From Amycolatopsis rifamycinica (lineage in GTDB: Bacteria > Actinomycetota > Actinomycetes > Mycobacteriales > Pseudonocardiaceae), in contig NZ_JMQI01000063.1 in assembly GCF_000695625.1 (NCBI RefSeq), positions 1 through 64,000 of the forward strand: a stretch of 64,000 nucleotides of DNA, given 5' to 3'. The notes under the pieces were generated by a model. It was given only the letters and a program-made list of their open reading frames with translations. It did no database searches and was not told where the DNA came from. The position numbers and the translations under genes are program-made. Within the stretch, counting starts at the first letter, position 1. Each line of letters opens with the position of its first letter. Of the stretch, positions 23,695 through 34,113 are shown piece after piece.

Positions 23695-23722
23695 GGAAAA
23701 ACACGGCCCGTCGCGGACCGTG
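23695..23722 (-). terminator. Terminator after the DUF4307 gene
   Basis: On the minus strand CACGGTCC-GCGAC-GGGCCGTG is followed directly by TTTTTCC, a classical intrinsic terminator about 90 nt past the stop, before the greA leader. Confidence 0.8.
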
Positions 23723-23813
23723 CTGAGGGGTCAGAGTATCACGGCGCAAGAGGTCGACGCCCGTTATTTCCCCGCACCCTGGGCGTTGAGCGCGTGGTTC
23801 ACCCCGTTGGCCG

Positions 23814-24269
23814 CTATGGGGTTGACAGATAGCGTGGTATGTCGTACGAGCAGCCGAAGACGTCTGCAGTAACCGGTTCCCCGATGCTCTTGATCGTCGT
23901 GGTCATCCGGCTGTACTTCGCGCCGGCCGGGATCAGGAGCTCTTTGCGGCCGCTCTCGGCGCCGGTCTTGTCGCGGGCGCGGACGACGCACACGCCCGGC
24001 CGGTTGTTGTCGTCCCGGGTGACGTTGATGGTGATCTCCATCGCGTTGCCCGGTTTCGCGGCGAACGCGATGCGCTCGGCGTCGATCGGCGCCGAGCCGA
24101 GGTTGACGTACGCGACCCAGGCGATCAGGCCGCTGACCAGCAGGGCGATGGCCAGGAAGAGCCAGCGCCGCCAGCGCCGGGACGACTTCGCGCGTCCGGT
24201 GCCGTACCGGCCTTCGGGCAGCGCGGGCGCGCTGCCGCCGACGGCCGTTTCCGCCGGTCCGCCTGCCAA
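23814..24269 (-). CDS. DUF4307 single-pass membrane protein
   Basis: The 151-residue protein has a basic segment and one transmembrane helix (about 36-55; WLFLAIALLVSGLIAWVAYV) and an outside beta-rich domain with two Cys (VCVVRA, FGCSYD). It matches the actinobacterial DUF4307 family, and M. tuberculosis Rv1081c lies in the same place between greA and mca. The start is a TTG: AGGAGG lies 7 nt upstream and no ATG or GTG fits better. The function is unknown. Confidence 0.85.
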   Translation of the reverse strand: MAGGPAETAVGGSAPALPEGRYGTGRAKSSRRWRRWLFLAIALLVSGLIAWVAYVNLGSAPIDAERIAFAAKPGNAMEITINVTRDDNNRPGVCVVRARDKTGAESGRKELLIPAGAKYSRMTTTIKSIGEPVTADVFGCSYDIPRYLSTP

Positions 24270-24403
24270 CCCGGGCCTCCTGCTCGTTCTTGTCGTACCC
24301 GTGGGGACAATGGTGACGCGGGTACGTCTCGAGTATCCGCCCGCTGGGTGGGCGGCCCGCAGGTGGGTCGCGGAATAAGGGCAGAAGGGGAGTCGTTCGG
24401 AGC

Positions 24404-25324
24404 ATGGTGGACGCCGACGAGCAGAGGAACACCGCCAACCCGCGCCTGCGCCTGATGGCCGTGCACGCGCACCCGGACGACGAGTCGAGCAAAGGTGCGG
24501 CCACGATGGCCCGCTACGCCGCCGAAGGTCACGAGGTGCTGGTCGTCACGTGCACCGGGGGCGAAGCCGGCAGCATCCTGAACCCGGCCATGGACCGGCC
24601 CGAGGTGCTGGCCAACATGACCGAGATCCGCCGCGAGGAGATGGCCCGCGCGGCCAAGATCCTCGGCGTCAGCCAGCGCTGGCTGGGCTTCGTCGACTCC
24701 GGCCTGCCGGAGGGCGACCCGCTGCCGCCGGTGCCCGAGGGCTCGTTCGCCGTCGTGCCGCTGGAGGAGTCCACCGAGGCGCTGGTGCGCGTGATCCGGG
24801 AGTTCCGCCCGCACGTCATCACCACCTACGACGAGAACGGCGGCTACCCGCACCCCGACCACATCCGCACCCACGAGGTGACGATGGCGGCGTGGGACGC
24901 GGCGCCGGACCCCGAGCGCTTCCCCGACGCCGGCGAGCCGTGGCAGCCGCTGAAGCTGTACTACGTGCACGGCTTCTCGCGCGCCCGGATGCTCCTGTTC
25001 GACGAGGCGCTGAAGGCGGCCGGCCTCGAGTCGCCGTACACCGAGTGGCTGGCCAACTGGGATCCCGAGCGGGGCGATGTGATGGAGCGGGTGACGACCC
25101 GCGTCGAGTGCAGTGAATACTTCGAGGTGCGGGACGAGGCCCTGAAGGCGCACGCCACGCAGATCGACCCGACCAGCCGCTGGTTCGCCGTGCCGCGGGA
25201 GATGCAGCGGGAGGTCTGGCCGACCGAGGAGTACGAGCTGGTGAAGTCGCTGGTCGACAGCACGTTGCCGGAGGACGACCTGTTCGCCGGCATCACCGGC
25301 GCCGAGGAGAAGGTGGACACATGA
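24404..25324 (+). CDS. mca: Mycothiol S-conjugate amidase
   Basis: The 306-residue zinc amidase cleaves mycothiol-toxin conjugates to glucosaminyl-inositol and a mercapturic acid for export. Zinc ligands sit in AHPDDES (about 24-30) and HPDHIRTHE (about 150-158). The signature TTYDENGGYPHPDH separates Mca/MshB from other LmbE proteins, and AHATQIDPTSRWF distinguishes Mca from MshB. The first about 17 residues are extra compared with M. tuberculosis Mca. A GGAG only 1 nt from the ATG is poorly spaced, so a start slightly downstream cannot be excluded. Presence of this gene implies a mycothiol-making actinomycete. Confidence 0.95.
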   Translation: MVDADEQRNTANPRLRLMAVHAHPDDESSKGAATMARYAAEGHEVLVVTCTGGEAGSILNPAMDRPEVLANMTEIRREEMARAAKILGVSQRWLGFVDSGLPEGDPLPPVPEGSFAVVPLEESTEALVRVIREFRPHVITTYDENGGYPHPDHIRTHEVTMAAWDAAPDPERFPDAGEPWQPLKLYYVHGFSRARMLLFDEALKAAGLESPYTEWLANWDPERGDVMERVTTRVECSEYFEVRDEALKAHATQIDPTSRWFAVPREMQREVWPTEEYELVKSLVDSTLPEDDLFAGITGAEEKVDT

Positions 25325-25656
25325 GTCTGACGCTGCCGGCCGGCGTGGCCCTTCCGGTGACCGCGTCGGCCCTGGTGCTGGCGCAGCAGCCGGGCAACGG
25401 CGACAACGGCGGGCAGGGGGAGGACTTCGGCAAGTCCTCCCCGGTCGGCTTCCTGGTGCTGATCCTGTTCCTCATCGCGGTGGCCTTCCTGGTGCGCTCG
25501 ATGACCAAGCACCTCAAGCGCGTCCCGGCCAGCTTCGACGACCCGCCCGCGGAGGAGCAGCCCGAGGCGAAGCAGCCTGAGGCCACCGCGGAGCCGGAGA
25601 AGCCGGAGGTGGCCGAGAAGCCGACAAAGGGTCCCTCGGCCACCAAGGCCAACTAG
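25321..25656 (+). CDS. Small membrane protein downstream of mca (Rv1083-like)
   Basis: The 111-residue protein has a first hydrophobic stretch (about 8-22), a Gly/Asn-rich loop, a transmembrane helix (about 41-60; GFLVLILFLIAVAFLV) and a charged tail rich in Pro, Glu and Ala. Its ATG overlaps the mca stop (ATGA), so they are co-translated. M. tuberculosis Rv1083 has the same position and plan. The function is unknown; export of mercapturic acids is only a guess from context. Confidence 0.8.
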   Translation: MSLTLPAGVALPVTASALVLAQQPGNGDNGGQGEDFGKSSPVGFLVLILFLIAVAFLVRSMTKHLKRVPASFDDPPAEEQPEAKQPEATAEPEKPEVAEKPTKGPSATKAN

Positions 25657-25749
25657 GGCGTGCCTGTAAGCGGTTGAGCTGCTCCTCTGGTAGTTGTGCG
25701 CGGTGGTTGGTCGCGGTGAGTGGCCGCGGGTCAGAACGTCGAGGACAGT

Positions 25750-25795
25750 GCCCCCTGGTTCTCCGCGGCCCACTCGGCGAGGTGAGCCAGGGGGC
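25750..25795. terminator. Hairpin between convergent genes
   Basis: GCCCCCTGG (25750-25758) pairs with CCAGGGGGC (25787-25795). It lies in the 151-nt gap between the mca operon and pnkp and could terminate either. No T-run is seen. Confidence 0.45.
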
Positions 25796-25807
25796 CACCG
25801 GACGGGC

Positions 25808-28300
25808 TCACAGCCGCGGGTCCACCGGATCCGACTCCAGCGCGAGCACGGCGAACACGCACTCGTGCACGCGCCACAGCGGCTCGCCCCGCGCGACGCG
25901 CTCCAGGGCCTCCAGGCCGAGCGCGTACTCGCGCAGCGCGAGCATCCGCTTGCGGTTGAGCCCGCGCTTGCGCAGCCGCTCCAGGTTCTCCGGCAGCGTG
26001 TAGTCCGGCCCGTAGATGATCCGCAGGTACTCGCGCCCGCGCACCTTCACCCCCGGCTGGACCAGGCCGCGCGGCCCCCGGGTGAGGTTCGCCGCCGGCT
26101 TGACGACCATGCCCTCGCCGCCGGCCCCCGTCAGCTCTTCCCACCACGCGACGCCGCCGGTGACCGAGGCCTCGTCCAGCAGGTTCACCTCCAGCGTCCG
26201 GGTCCGCTGGAAGCGCGGCCCCGCGAGGCCATCCAACAGCGACAGGTGCCACGCGTGCGGCCGGTCGTGGTAGGCCTTCCCCTCGGACGCCAGCAGCTGG
26301 AACGGCGCGAGCCGCACCCCGTCCAGGCCCGACGTCGGCCAGCAGTAACGCCGGTACGCCGTCCGGTAGGAGTCCACTGTGGAGGAGCGGGAAGCCGTTC
26401 GCGCCAATAGGTCCGAGACGTCGATGCCCCGGGCGGCCGTCGTCGCCAAGGCCGAGACCGCCGCCGGCAGCACCGCCTGGGCGGCCGCGCCCACCGACGC
26501 GTACTGGTCCGCGATGAGCGAGCCGGCCTTCGCGCTCCACGGCAGCAGCTCGGCGTCGAGCAGCAGCCAGCCCGAGTCCAGCTCCTCGAACAGCCCGGCC
26601 GCCGCCGCACGCACGTCCGCCAAAAGCGCATCGTTCTGCGGAGCCGAGAAGAACGGGCGCCCGGTCCGCGTGTACACGGCGCCACCGCCGCGGATCCCGA
26701 AGCGGCGGTACGCCACCTCGTCGTCCCGGCAGACCAGCACGACGGCCCGCGAGCCCATGTGCTTCTCTTCGCACAGCACGGTTTCGACCCCGGCCGCCCG
26801 GTACTCGGCGAACGCCTCCTCCGGGTGCTCCAGGTGGTCCGGGCGCGACGACGTCGAACACGGCGCCATCGTCGGCGGCAGGTACGCCAGCCACCGCGGG
26901 TCGACCGCGAACCGGCTCATCACCTCCAGCGCCGCCGCCGACTGCTCCGCGGAGACGCCGACGCGGCCGTGGTGCGCGGTCTGCACGATCCGCTTCCCGG
27001 TGACGTCGGCCAGCTCCAGCACCGCCGGCTCACGCCCGCCCAACGGCCGCGAAGCGTCGAGCGGCCGCGAAGGCTCGTACCAGACCCGGTGTGCCTTCAC
27101 GGAGACGACTTCGCGCTCCGGGTAGCGCAGCGCGGTCAGCTTCCCGCCGAAGACGGCGCCGGTGTCGAGGCACATCGTGTTGTTGACCCATTCCGGCTCC
27201 AGCGTCGGCGTGTGCCCGTAGAGCACCATCGCCGACCCGCGATAGTCACGCGCCCACGGCAGCCGCACCGGCAAGCCGTACTCGTCGGTCTCGCCGGTCG
27301 TGTCGCCGTAGAGGGCCATGCTGCGCACCCGCCCGGACGCGCGCCCGTGGTACCGCTCCGGCAGCCCGGCGTGCGCGACGACGAGCTTCCCGCCGTCGAG
27401 GACGTAGTGCGCGATGAGCCCGTCGCAGAACTCGTGCACCTGACGGCGGAACTCCTCGCTCTCCGCACCGAGCTGCTCCAGCGACTCGGCGAGCCCGTGG
27501 GCGACGTTGACCTTGCGCCCGTGCAGCGCGCGCACCAGCTTCTGCTCGTGGTTCCCGCACACGACGAGCGCGTTGCCGGCGGCCGCCATCCCCATCACCC
27601 GCCGCAGCACGCCCGGGGTGTCCGGGCCGCGGTCGACGAGGTCGCCGACGAACACCGCGGTCCGCCCGTCCGGGTGCACGCCGTCGGCGTACCCCAGTGC
27701 GGCCAGCAGTTCCTCCAGCTCGGCCACGCAGCCGTGGACGTCGCCGATCACGTCGAACGGCCCGGTCAGCGCGCGCTTGTCGTTGCGCAGCGGCTCGACG
27801 ACGATCTCCGCCGCGGCCACCTCGGCTTCGGACCGCAGCACGTGCACGCGCCGGAAACCCTCGCGCTCCAGCGACTTCAGCGACCGCTGCAGCTCACCGC
27901 GCTGCCGCCGGACCACGTGGTCGCCGAAGTCGCGGTCGGGCCGTCCGGCGTTGCGCGCGACGCAGACACCGAGCGGCAGGTCGAGCACGATCGCCGTCGG
28001 CAGCACGTCGTGCTCCTTCGCGAGCTTCACCAGGCTCGCCCGCGAAGCACGCTGGACGTTCGTCGCGTCGATGACGGTCGTCCGCCCGGCCGCGAGCCGC
28101 TTCGCCGCGACGTAGTGCAGCGCGTCGAAGGCGTCGGCGGAGGCCGACTGGTCGTTCTCGTCGTCGGCGACGAGCCCGCGGAAGAAGTCGCTGGAAAGCA
28201 CCTGCGTCGGCGCGAAGTGCATGCGCGCGAACGTCGACTTGCCGGAGCCGGAAGCGCCGACGAGCACGACGAGCGCCATGTCGGGGACGGTCAGCTTCAC
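25808..28300 (-). CDS. pnkp: Polynucleotide kinase-phosphatase-ligase Pnkp (RNA repair)
   Basis: The 830-residue enzyme repairs broken RNA with its partner Hen1. The N-terminal kinase (about 1-165) has the P-loop GASGSGKST. A metallophosphoesterase domain (about 175-480) has GDVHGC, GDLVDRGPDT, CGNHE and LYGHT, which removes 2',3'-cyclic or 3' phosphate. The C-terminal adenylyltransferase/ligase domain carries the nucleotidyl Lys in EEKHMGSR. Length is close to the Clostridium thermocellum protein. The GTG at 28300 has AAGGAGG 8 nt upstream and overlaps the hen1 stop by 4 nt (GTGA). The frame remains open far upstream only as an antisense shadow. Confidence 0.94.
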   Translation of the reverse strand: MKLTVPDMALVVLVGASGSGKSTFARMHFAPTQVLSSDFFRGLVADDENDQSASADAFDALHYVAAKRLAAGRTTVIDATNVQRASRASLVKLAKEHDVLPTAIVLDLPLGVCVARNAGRPDRDFGDHVVRRQRGELQRSLKSLEREGFRRVHVLRSEAEVAAAEIVVEPLRNDKRALTGPFDVIGDVHGCVAELEELLAALGYADGVHPDGRTAVFVGDLVDRGPDTPGVLRRVMGMAAAGNALVVCGNHEQKLVRALHGRKVNVAHGLAESLEQLGAESEEFRRQVHEFCDGLIAHYVLDGGKLVVAHAGLPERYHGRASGRVRSMALYGDTTGETDEYGLPVRLPWARDYRGSAMVLYGHTPTLEPEWVNNTMCLDTGAVFGGKLTALRYPEREVVSVKAHRVWYEPSRPLDASRPLGGREPAVLELADVTGKRIVQTAHHGRVGVSAEQSAAALEVMSRFAVDPRWLAYLPPTMAPCSTSSRPDHLEHPEEAFAEYRAAGVETVLCEEKHMGSRAVVLVCRDDEVAYRRFGIRGGGAVYTRTGRPFFSAPQNDALLADVRAAAAGLFEELDSGWLLLDAELLPWSAKAGSLIADQYASVGAAAQAVLPAAVSALATTAARGIDVSDLLARTASRSSTVDSYRTAYRRYCWPTSGLDGVRLAPFQLLASEGKAYHDRPHAWHLSLLDGLAGPRFQRTRTLEVNLLDEASVTGGVAWWEELTGAGGEGMVVKPAANLTRGPRGLVQPGVKVRGREYLRIIYGPDYTLPENLERLRKRGLNRKRMLALREYALGLEALERVARGEPLWRVHECVFAVLALESDPVDPRL

Positions 28301-29664
28301 GCGGCCACCTCCTTTTGGGTGGTGAAGACCGCCATCTGGGTCGGCGGTCCCGATTCCTGGTCCTCCGGTCCGATCGGCAGGTACCGGACGTCGTAGCCGC
28401 GCCGGGTCGCGACGCCGTCCGCCCAGGCGCGGAACTCGGCTCGGGTCCATTCGAACCGGTGGTCGGCGTGCCGGAAATGCCCCATCGGCAGGAACTCGAA
28501 CAGCCGGTTGTACTCCGCGTTGGGCGTGGTGACGAGCACCGTGCGCGGCGCCGCGACGCCGAACACGGCGTGTTCGAGGGCGGGCAGCCGGTCGGCGTCG
28601 ACGTGCTCGACGACCTCCATGAGCACGGCGGCGTCGAACCCGGCCAGTGCCGGGTCGGCGTAGGTCAGCGCGGACTGCCGCAGCGTGACGCGGGAATGTT
28701 CCTTCAGCCGCTTCTCCGCGATGGCCAACGCACTGCTCGAGACGTCCACGCCGACGATCTCGGTGAACGACCGCTCCTTTTCGAGCACGCGCAGCAGCGC
28801 GCCGGAGCCGCACCCGAGGTCCAGCACGCGCCGGGCGCCCGCGGCCCGCAGCGCGGCGAGCACGCTGCCGTGCCGCTGCGACGCGAGGCTCTCGGGCTTG
28901 TCCGGCACCTCCGTGACCAGTGCTTCGGCCTCCGCCGGGACGTCGTCCGCCTCGGCCAGCCGCGAAAGCGCGTACGCGACGACCGGGCGGCGCCGCTCCA
29001 GGTAGCGGTGGGTGATGAGCGTCCGCTCGGGGTGCGCGGCGAGCCAGCCGTCGCCCGCGCGCAGCAGCTTGTCGGCCTCGTCCTGGCCGACCCAGTAGTG
29101 CTTGTCGCCGTCGAGCGCCGGCAGCAGGACGTACAGGTGGCGCAGGGCGTCGGCGACCCGCTGGGTGCCGGTGAGCCGCAAGTCGACATAACGACTGTCG
29201 CCCCACTGCGGGAACTCCGGGTCGAGCGGGATCGGCGTCGCCGAAACGCGCCAGCCGAGCGGCTCGAACAGCTTGTGCACCACCTCGGCCCCACCCCGGG
29301 CCGACAGCGACGGCACGTGGATCTCCAGGTCGAAGGGCTCGTCGACGAGTTCGGGCCGCGCGGCGCACCGGCCCGCGAGCGCCGTCGTGAACGCGGCCCG
29401 CAGCGCGACCGCGAGGTACGAGCCCCCGGCGTACGGCCGGTCGTTGACGTACTGCGTCAGTGACGTCCCACCGCCGCGGACGAGCTCGACCGGATCGATC
29501 TCGACGAACAGCGCGGCGGTGCAGCGTCCGGGCGACGCCTCCGGGTAGAAGACGTGCGCGGTGCCGGCGGACAGCGCGACCGACTGCACCTTCTCCGGGT
29601 GCTTGTGCAGCAGAAAGCCCAGGTCGGTCGCGGGGTCGCGGGTCGTGGTGATCGTCAGCAACAC
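28297..29664 (-). CDS. hen1: Hen1 3'-terminal RNA ribose 2'-O-methyltransferase
   Basis: The 455-residue protein has an N-terminal domain (about 1-240), which in the family activates the Pnkp ligase, and a C-terminal methyltransferase. The SAM loop is LDLGCGSGALLRVLE and the metal motif is EVVEHVD, with the later HADHRFEWTRAEF. It methylates the 2'-OH at the break before sealing, protecting the repaired RNA from re-cutting at that site. It lies upstream of pnkp with a 4-nt overlap. The GTG at 29664 is 6 nt after CACACT, a possible -10, so the message may be leaderless. Typical targets are tRNAs cut by ribotoxins. Confidence 0.94.
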   Translation of the reverse strand: MLLTITTTRDPATDLGFLLHKHPEKVQSVALSAGTAHVFYPEASPGRCTAALFVEIDPVELVRGGGTSLTQYVNDRPYAGGSYLAVALRAAFTTALAGRCAARPELVDEPFDLEIHVPSLSARGGAEVVHKLFEPLGWRVSATPIPLDPEFPQWGDSRYVDLRLTGTQRVADALRHLYVLLPALDGDKHYWVGQDEADKLLRAGDGWLAAHPERTLITHRYLERRRPVVAYALSRLAEADDVPAEAEALVTEVPDKPESLASQRHGSVLAALRAAGARRVLDLGCGSGALLRVLEKERSFTEIVGVDVSSSALAIAEKRLKEHSRVTLRQSALTYADPALAGFDAAVLMEVVEHVDADRLPALEHAVFGVAAPRTVLVTTPNAEYNRLFEFLPMGHFRHADHRFEWTRAEFRAWADGVATRRGYDVRYLPIGPEDQESGPPTQMAVFTTQKEVAA

Positions 29665-29690
29665 CGCGTCAGTGTGGCCGACGGGCGGGT

Positions 29691-29723
29691 GACCGCGCGC
29701 CCGGTTTTCCCGGGTGCGCGGTC
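29691..29723. terminator. Hairpin at the hen1 5' side, 3' end of the pseudogene
   Basis: GACCGCGC/GCGCGGTC plus CCCGG/CCGGG form a stem around an AAAA or TTTT loop. It probably terminated the decayed gene read on the minus strand. Confidence 0.5.
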
Positions 29724-29727
29724 GGTG

Positions 29728-31213
29728 GTTTTGGAGAACTTCAGTGCGGCCGCGGCCTGCTGGCCGGTCCAGAACGTGTTGCGGCCGCCGTTCGCCGGAT
29801 TCGCGTACCAGCCGGCGTCGCGGTCCGACACGTCGCTGACCAGGAAGTCGGCGTTCTACGCGCCGAGTTCCGCGTAGTCCTTCACACACCGTTGGAGGTT
29901 GGTCTCCCAGTCCCAGCAGGTGAGGTGGAGCCCCGCGCCCGCGTTCGGCGCGTACTTGTGCGTCATCGCCACCAGGCACCGGGCCAGGCCGGCGGCGCTG
30001 TTCTCCTGCGCGCCGCAGTCCGCCGGATTCGCGGCCTTGACCTGCGCGCGACCTGCTGCGGGCGGCCGAGTGAGCGGACGTAGCCCCAGAAGTCGGGCTC
30101 GATGTCGATCAGGTCGTGCGAGGTGCCGATCTTCTGGAGGAAGAAGCGGTAGTCGTTCAGGTAGCGGGTGAGCAGGTCGGCCCGGTTGATGGCGACGACC
30201 TCGCCGGGACCGTCGCCTGGCCCGCCGCATCACCGAGGTCGCGCAGCGAATACCAGGTCCAGAGGTACTTCTGCGGGCGCGCCTTGCCCTGGTAGGTGGC
30301 CTGGGCCGCGTGCTGGTCGCCCCAAGTCACGGAGAAGCCGGGCGCCGTGGTTTCGCCGGTCCGGCAGCCCCACCAGCTCGACCACTCGGGCTTGCAGCGC
30401 GCCGCCGTGTAGTAGTCCGACGAAGCCGCCGGCCGGCTGTGCACGTAGTTGTACCGGACCTCGAACGGCGCGGCCGTCGCCGAGGCGTCGTTCATCGAGC
30501 CCCCGATGAGCACCGTGCTGCTGCCCGGGGCCCGGCCCGTCGCCACGCCGATGCGCGGTGTGGTGGACGTCGTGGGCGTGGCGGTGCCGCCGACGGTCCC
30601 GGCCGGGACGAGCCGCCACTGCTGGTTGGCGCCGCCCCGGTCGTGGTGCTGGGCGACGCGGGCGCCGCCGGTCTCGGAGCCGCCCGGGACCTCGGCGGCC
30701 ATGCCGCTGAAGCGGTTGATCAGGCGCACGTGGCCGTCCGGCGAGTTCTCCAGGCGGAACTGCCGGTTGGCGCGGTTCAGGTCGTGCCACTCCGACCAAG
30801 GCGGTGCCGGGGCTCTTCGACCAGCGGTAGTCGTCCAGCACGTTGCCGGAGTTGCGGTTCTGCAGCCGGTAGTAGCCGTCACCCGCGTCGATGAACCGCC
30901 GCTGCTGGTTGGTCCCGTCGTGCCGGCCCCACTGGACCACCGCCGCACCGTCGTTCCTGACGTAGCCGAGGCCGTCCAGCGCCGCCCCGCTGGTGCGGTT
31001 GACCAGGACGTACCAGGACTTCGGGTCCACGGTTCCCGCCGAGGCCGTGCTGACCACGACCACGGAACCGGTTACGACGGACAGGACGACGGCCGCCCAG
31101 AAGGCCCGGCGCCGGAAGAACCGGCGGCTGCGACGCCGTCCCCGAAGGGCCGCCGGGCGGTCACGGCCGCCGTCGGGGGACGCCGGCGAGGGCGTGGGTG
31201 GGCGAGGGGACAT
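29728..31213 (-). pseudogene. Decayed secreted ricin-lectin/hydrolase gene
   Basis: The ATG at 31213 begins a protein with a Pro-rich cytoplasmic stretch, a basic region, one helix (AFWAAVVLSVVTGSVVVVSTASA) and a ricin-type beta-trefoil (WYVLVNRTSGAALDG; YYRLQNRNSGNVLDD). The frame breaks near 30800. It continues in another frame through ANQQWRLVP, a linker and a hydrolase-like domain (ARPQKYLWTWYSLRDLGD), breaks again near 30225 (DLIDIEPDFWGYVRSLGR) and near 30060 (GLHLTCWDWETNLQRC), then meets an in-frame TAG near 29874, after which coding continues (DVSDRDAGWYANP). Several independent lesions make sequencing error unlikely. The catalytic part looks like a TIM-barrel glycosidase, family not certain. 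Confidence 0.8.
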
Positions 31214-31360
31214 GTCGGTGCTCTCTTTCGGTCGCTGCGGCTGACCGGACCGCGTGGCCGGACGACACCGGGTTGCCGCCGGCCCGGGAAGGTTGCCGCG
31301 GCCCGCGAGATTTTCCGCGGCTGCCGCGCGCCCGCTTTTCCCGGGTGCCACCCTGGACAC

Positions 31361-33334
<1,974 letters not shown>

Positions 33335-33390
33335 TCGCCCTGGGTGAACGCCGTATCGATGGCCGACGGTTCGGCGTAACTTCGGTAGCG

Positions 33391-33406
33391 ATGTAATCAT
33401 GTAATC
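33391..33406 (+). promoter_or_regulatory. Back-to-back ATGTAATC octamers, candidate operator
   Basis: ATGTAATC occurs twice without spacer, directly before the GGAGG ribosome site of the next gene. Its A/T-rich sequence stands out. A repressor bound here would block translation start or transcription of that gene. Confidence 0.4.
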
Positions 33407-33418
33407 CGGAGGTACGAC

Positions 33419-33976
33419 ATGGGACGCGGATGGCGTGGAGGCCGAGGCTGGCAGCAGGCCGAGGTACCGCCGGCGGACGACGCGGCGGCCTGGTTCGGCG
33501 GCCGCCTGCCCGACGGCTGGTTCACGGGCGCACCAAAGGTCACGGTCGACCGCGAAGAGATCATCGTGGTCGGCGAGCTCCCGGCCCTGACGGAGGAGTA
33601 CGCAGACGACGCGGCCCGCGCGGCGGCCGAAGAGGGCCGGATCAGCCGGTACCGCGAGGAGACGCGCGACGAGCGGATCGAAATCGCCCGCCAGGCCGAG
33701 CACCGCTACCAGCGCAAGGTGTCGTGGGGCGCCCGCCTGGGCGGCACGACGGCGCTGTTCACGACGCATTCGGCCCCGGTGATGACGCGCCTGCGCCAGC
33801 CGGAGCGCCTGGTGCTGGACACGCTGGTGGACGCGGGCGTGGCCCGGTCGCGTTCGGACGCCCTCGCGTGGGCGGTGCGCCTGGTTGGCCAGCACGCGGA
33901 CAGCTGGCTGGGCGAGCTGCGGGAGGCGATGACCAAGGTCGACGACCTGCGTTCCAAGGGCCCCGATCTGGGCTGA
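33419..33976 (+). CDS. Unknown 185-residue protein with ribbon-helix-helix-like end
   Basis: The protein has a Gly/Arg/Trp-rich start (GRGWRGGRGW), an acidic/basic helical middle (about 55-95; many Glu and Arg) and a C-terminal region (about 125-160; RLVLDTLVDAGVARSRSDALAWAVRLV) that resembles the helix-turn-helix of ribbon-helix-helix DNA-binding proteins. The ATG follows GGAGG at good spacing. It stands alone after the yyaL-like gene. A DNA-binding role is inference; the octamer repeats in its leader would fit self-control. Confidence 0.75.
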   Translation: MGRGWRGGRGWQQAEVPPADDAAAWFGGRLPDGWFTGAPKVTVDREEIIVVGELPALTEEYADDAARAAAEEGRISRYREETRDERIEIARQAEHRYQRKVSWGARLGGTTALFTTHSAPVMTRLRQPERLVLDTLVDAGVARSRSDALAWAVRLVGQHADSWLGELREAMTKVDDLRSKGPDLG

Positions 33977-34055
33977 GGGGTCGTGGACAACGTCCGGTTC
34001 CCAGGTGTGACGATCGTCGGCGAGCCGATCTGAACCTGCGGGATCGCCGGCGCTG

Positions 34056-34091
34056 CGGCAGGCTTACTACCAACGAGTAGGAAGCCTGCCG
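34056..34091. promoter_or_regulatory. Long palindrome before acyl-CoA dehydrogenase gene
   Basis: CGGCAGGCTT (34056-34065) and AAGCCTGCCG (34082-34091) are perfect arms; after one mismatch CTAC and GTAG extend the pairing around CAACGA. The inner part (TTACTACCAACGAGTAG) looks like a TetR-type operator. It ends about 12 nt before the ribosome site. A terminator hairpin is the other reading. Confidence 0.5.
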
Positions 34092-34113
34092 TTCGTCCTT
34101 TCCGGAGGTAGCC

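Noticed and set aside
25808..29368. Pnkp read as a 1186-residue protein
   Set aside because: The added N-terminal part is antisense-frame translation of hen1, and the GTG at 28300 has an excellent ribosome site and gives the family length.
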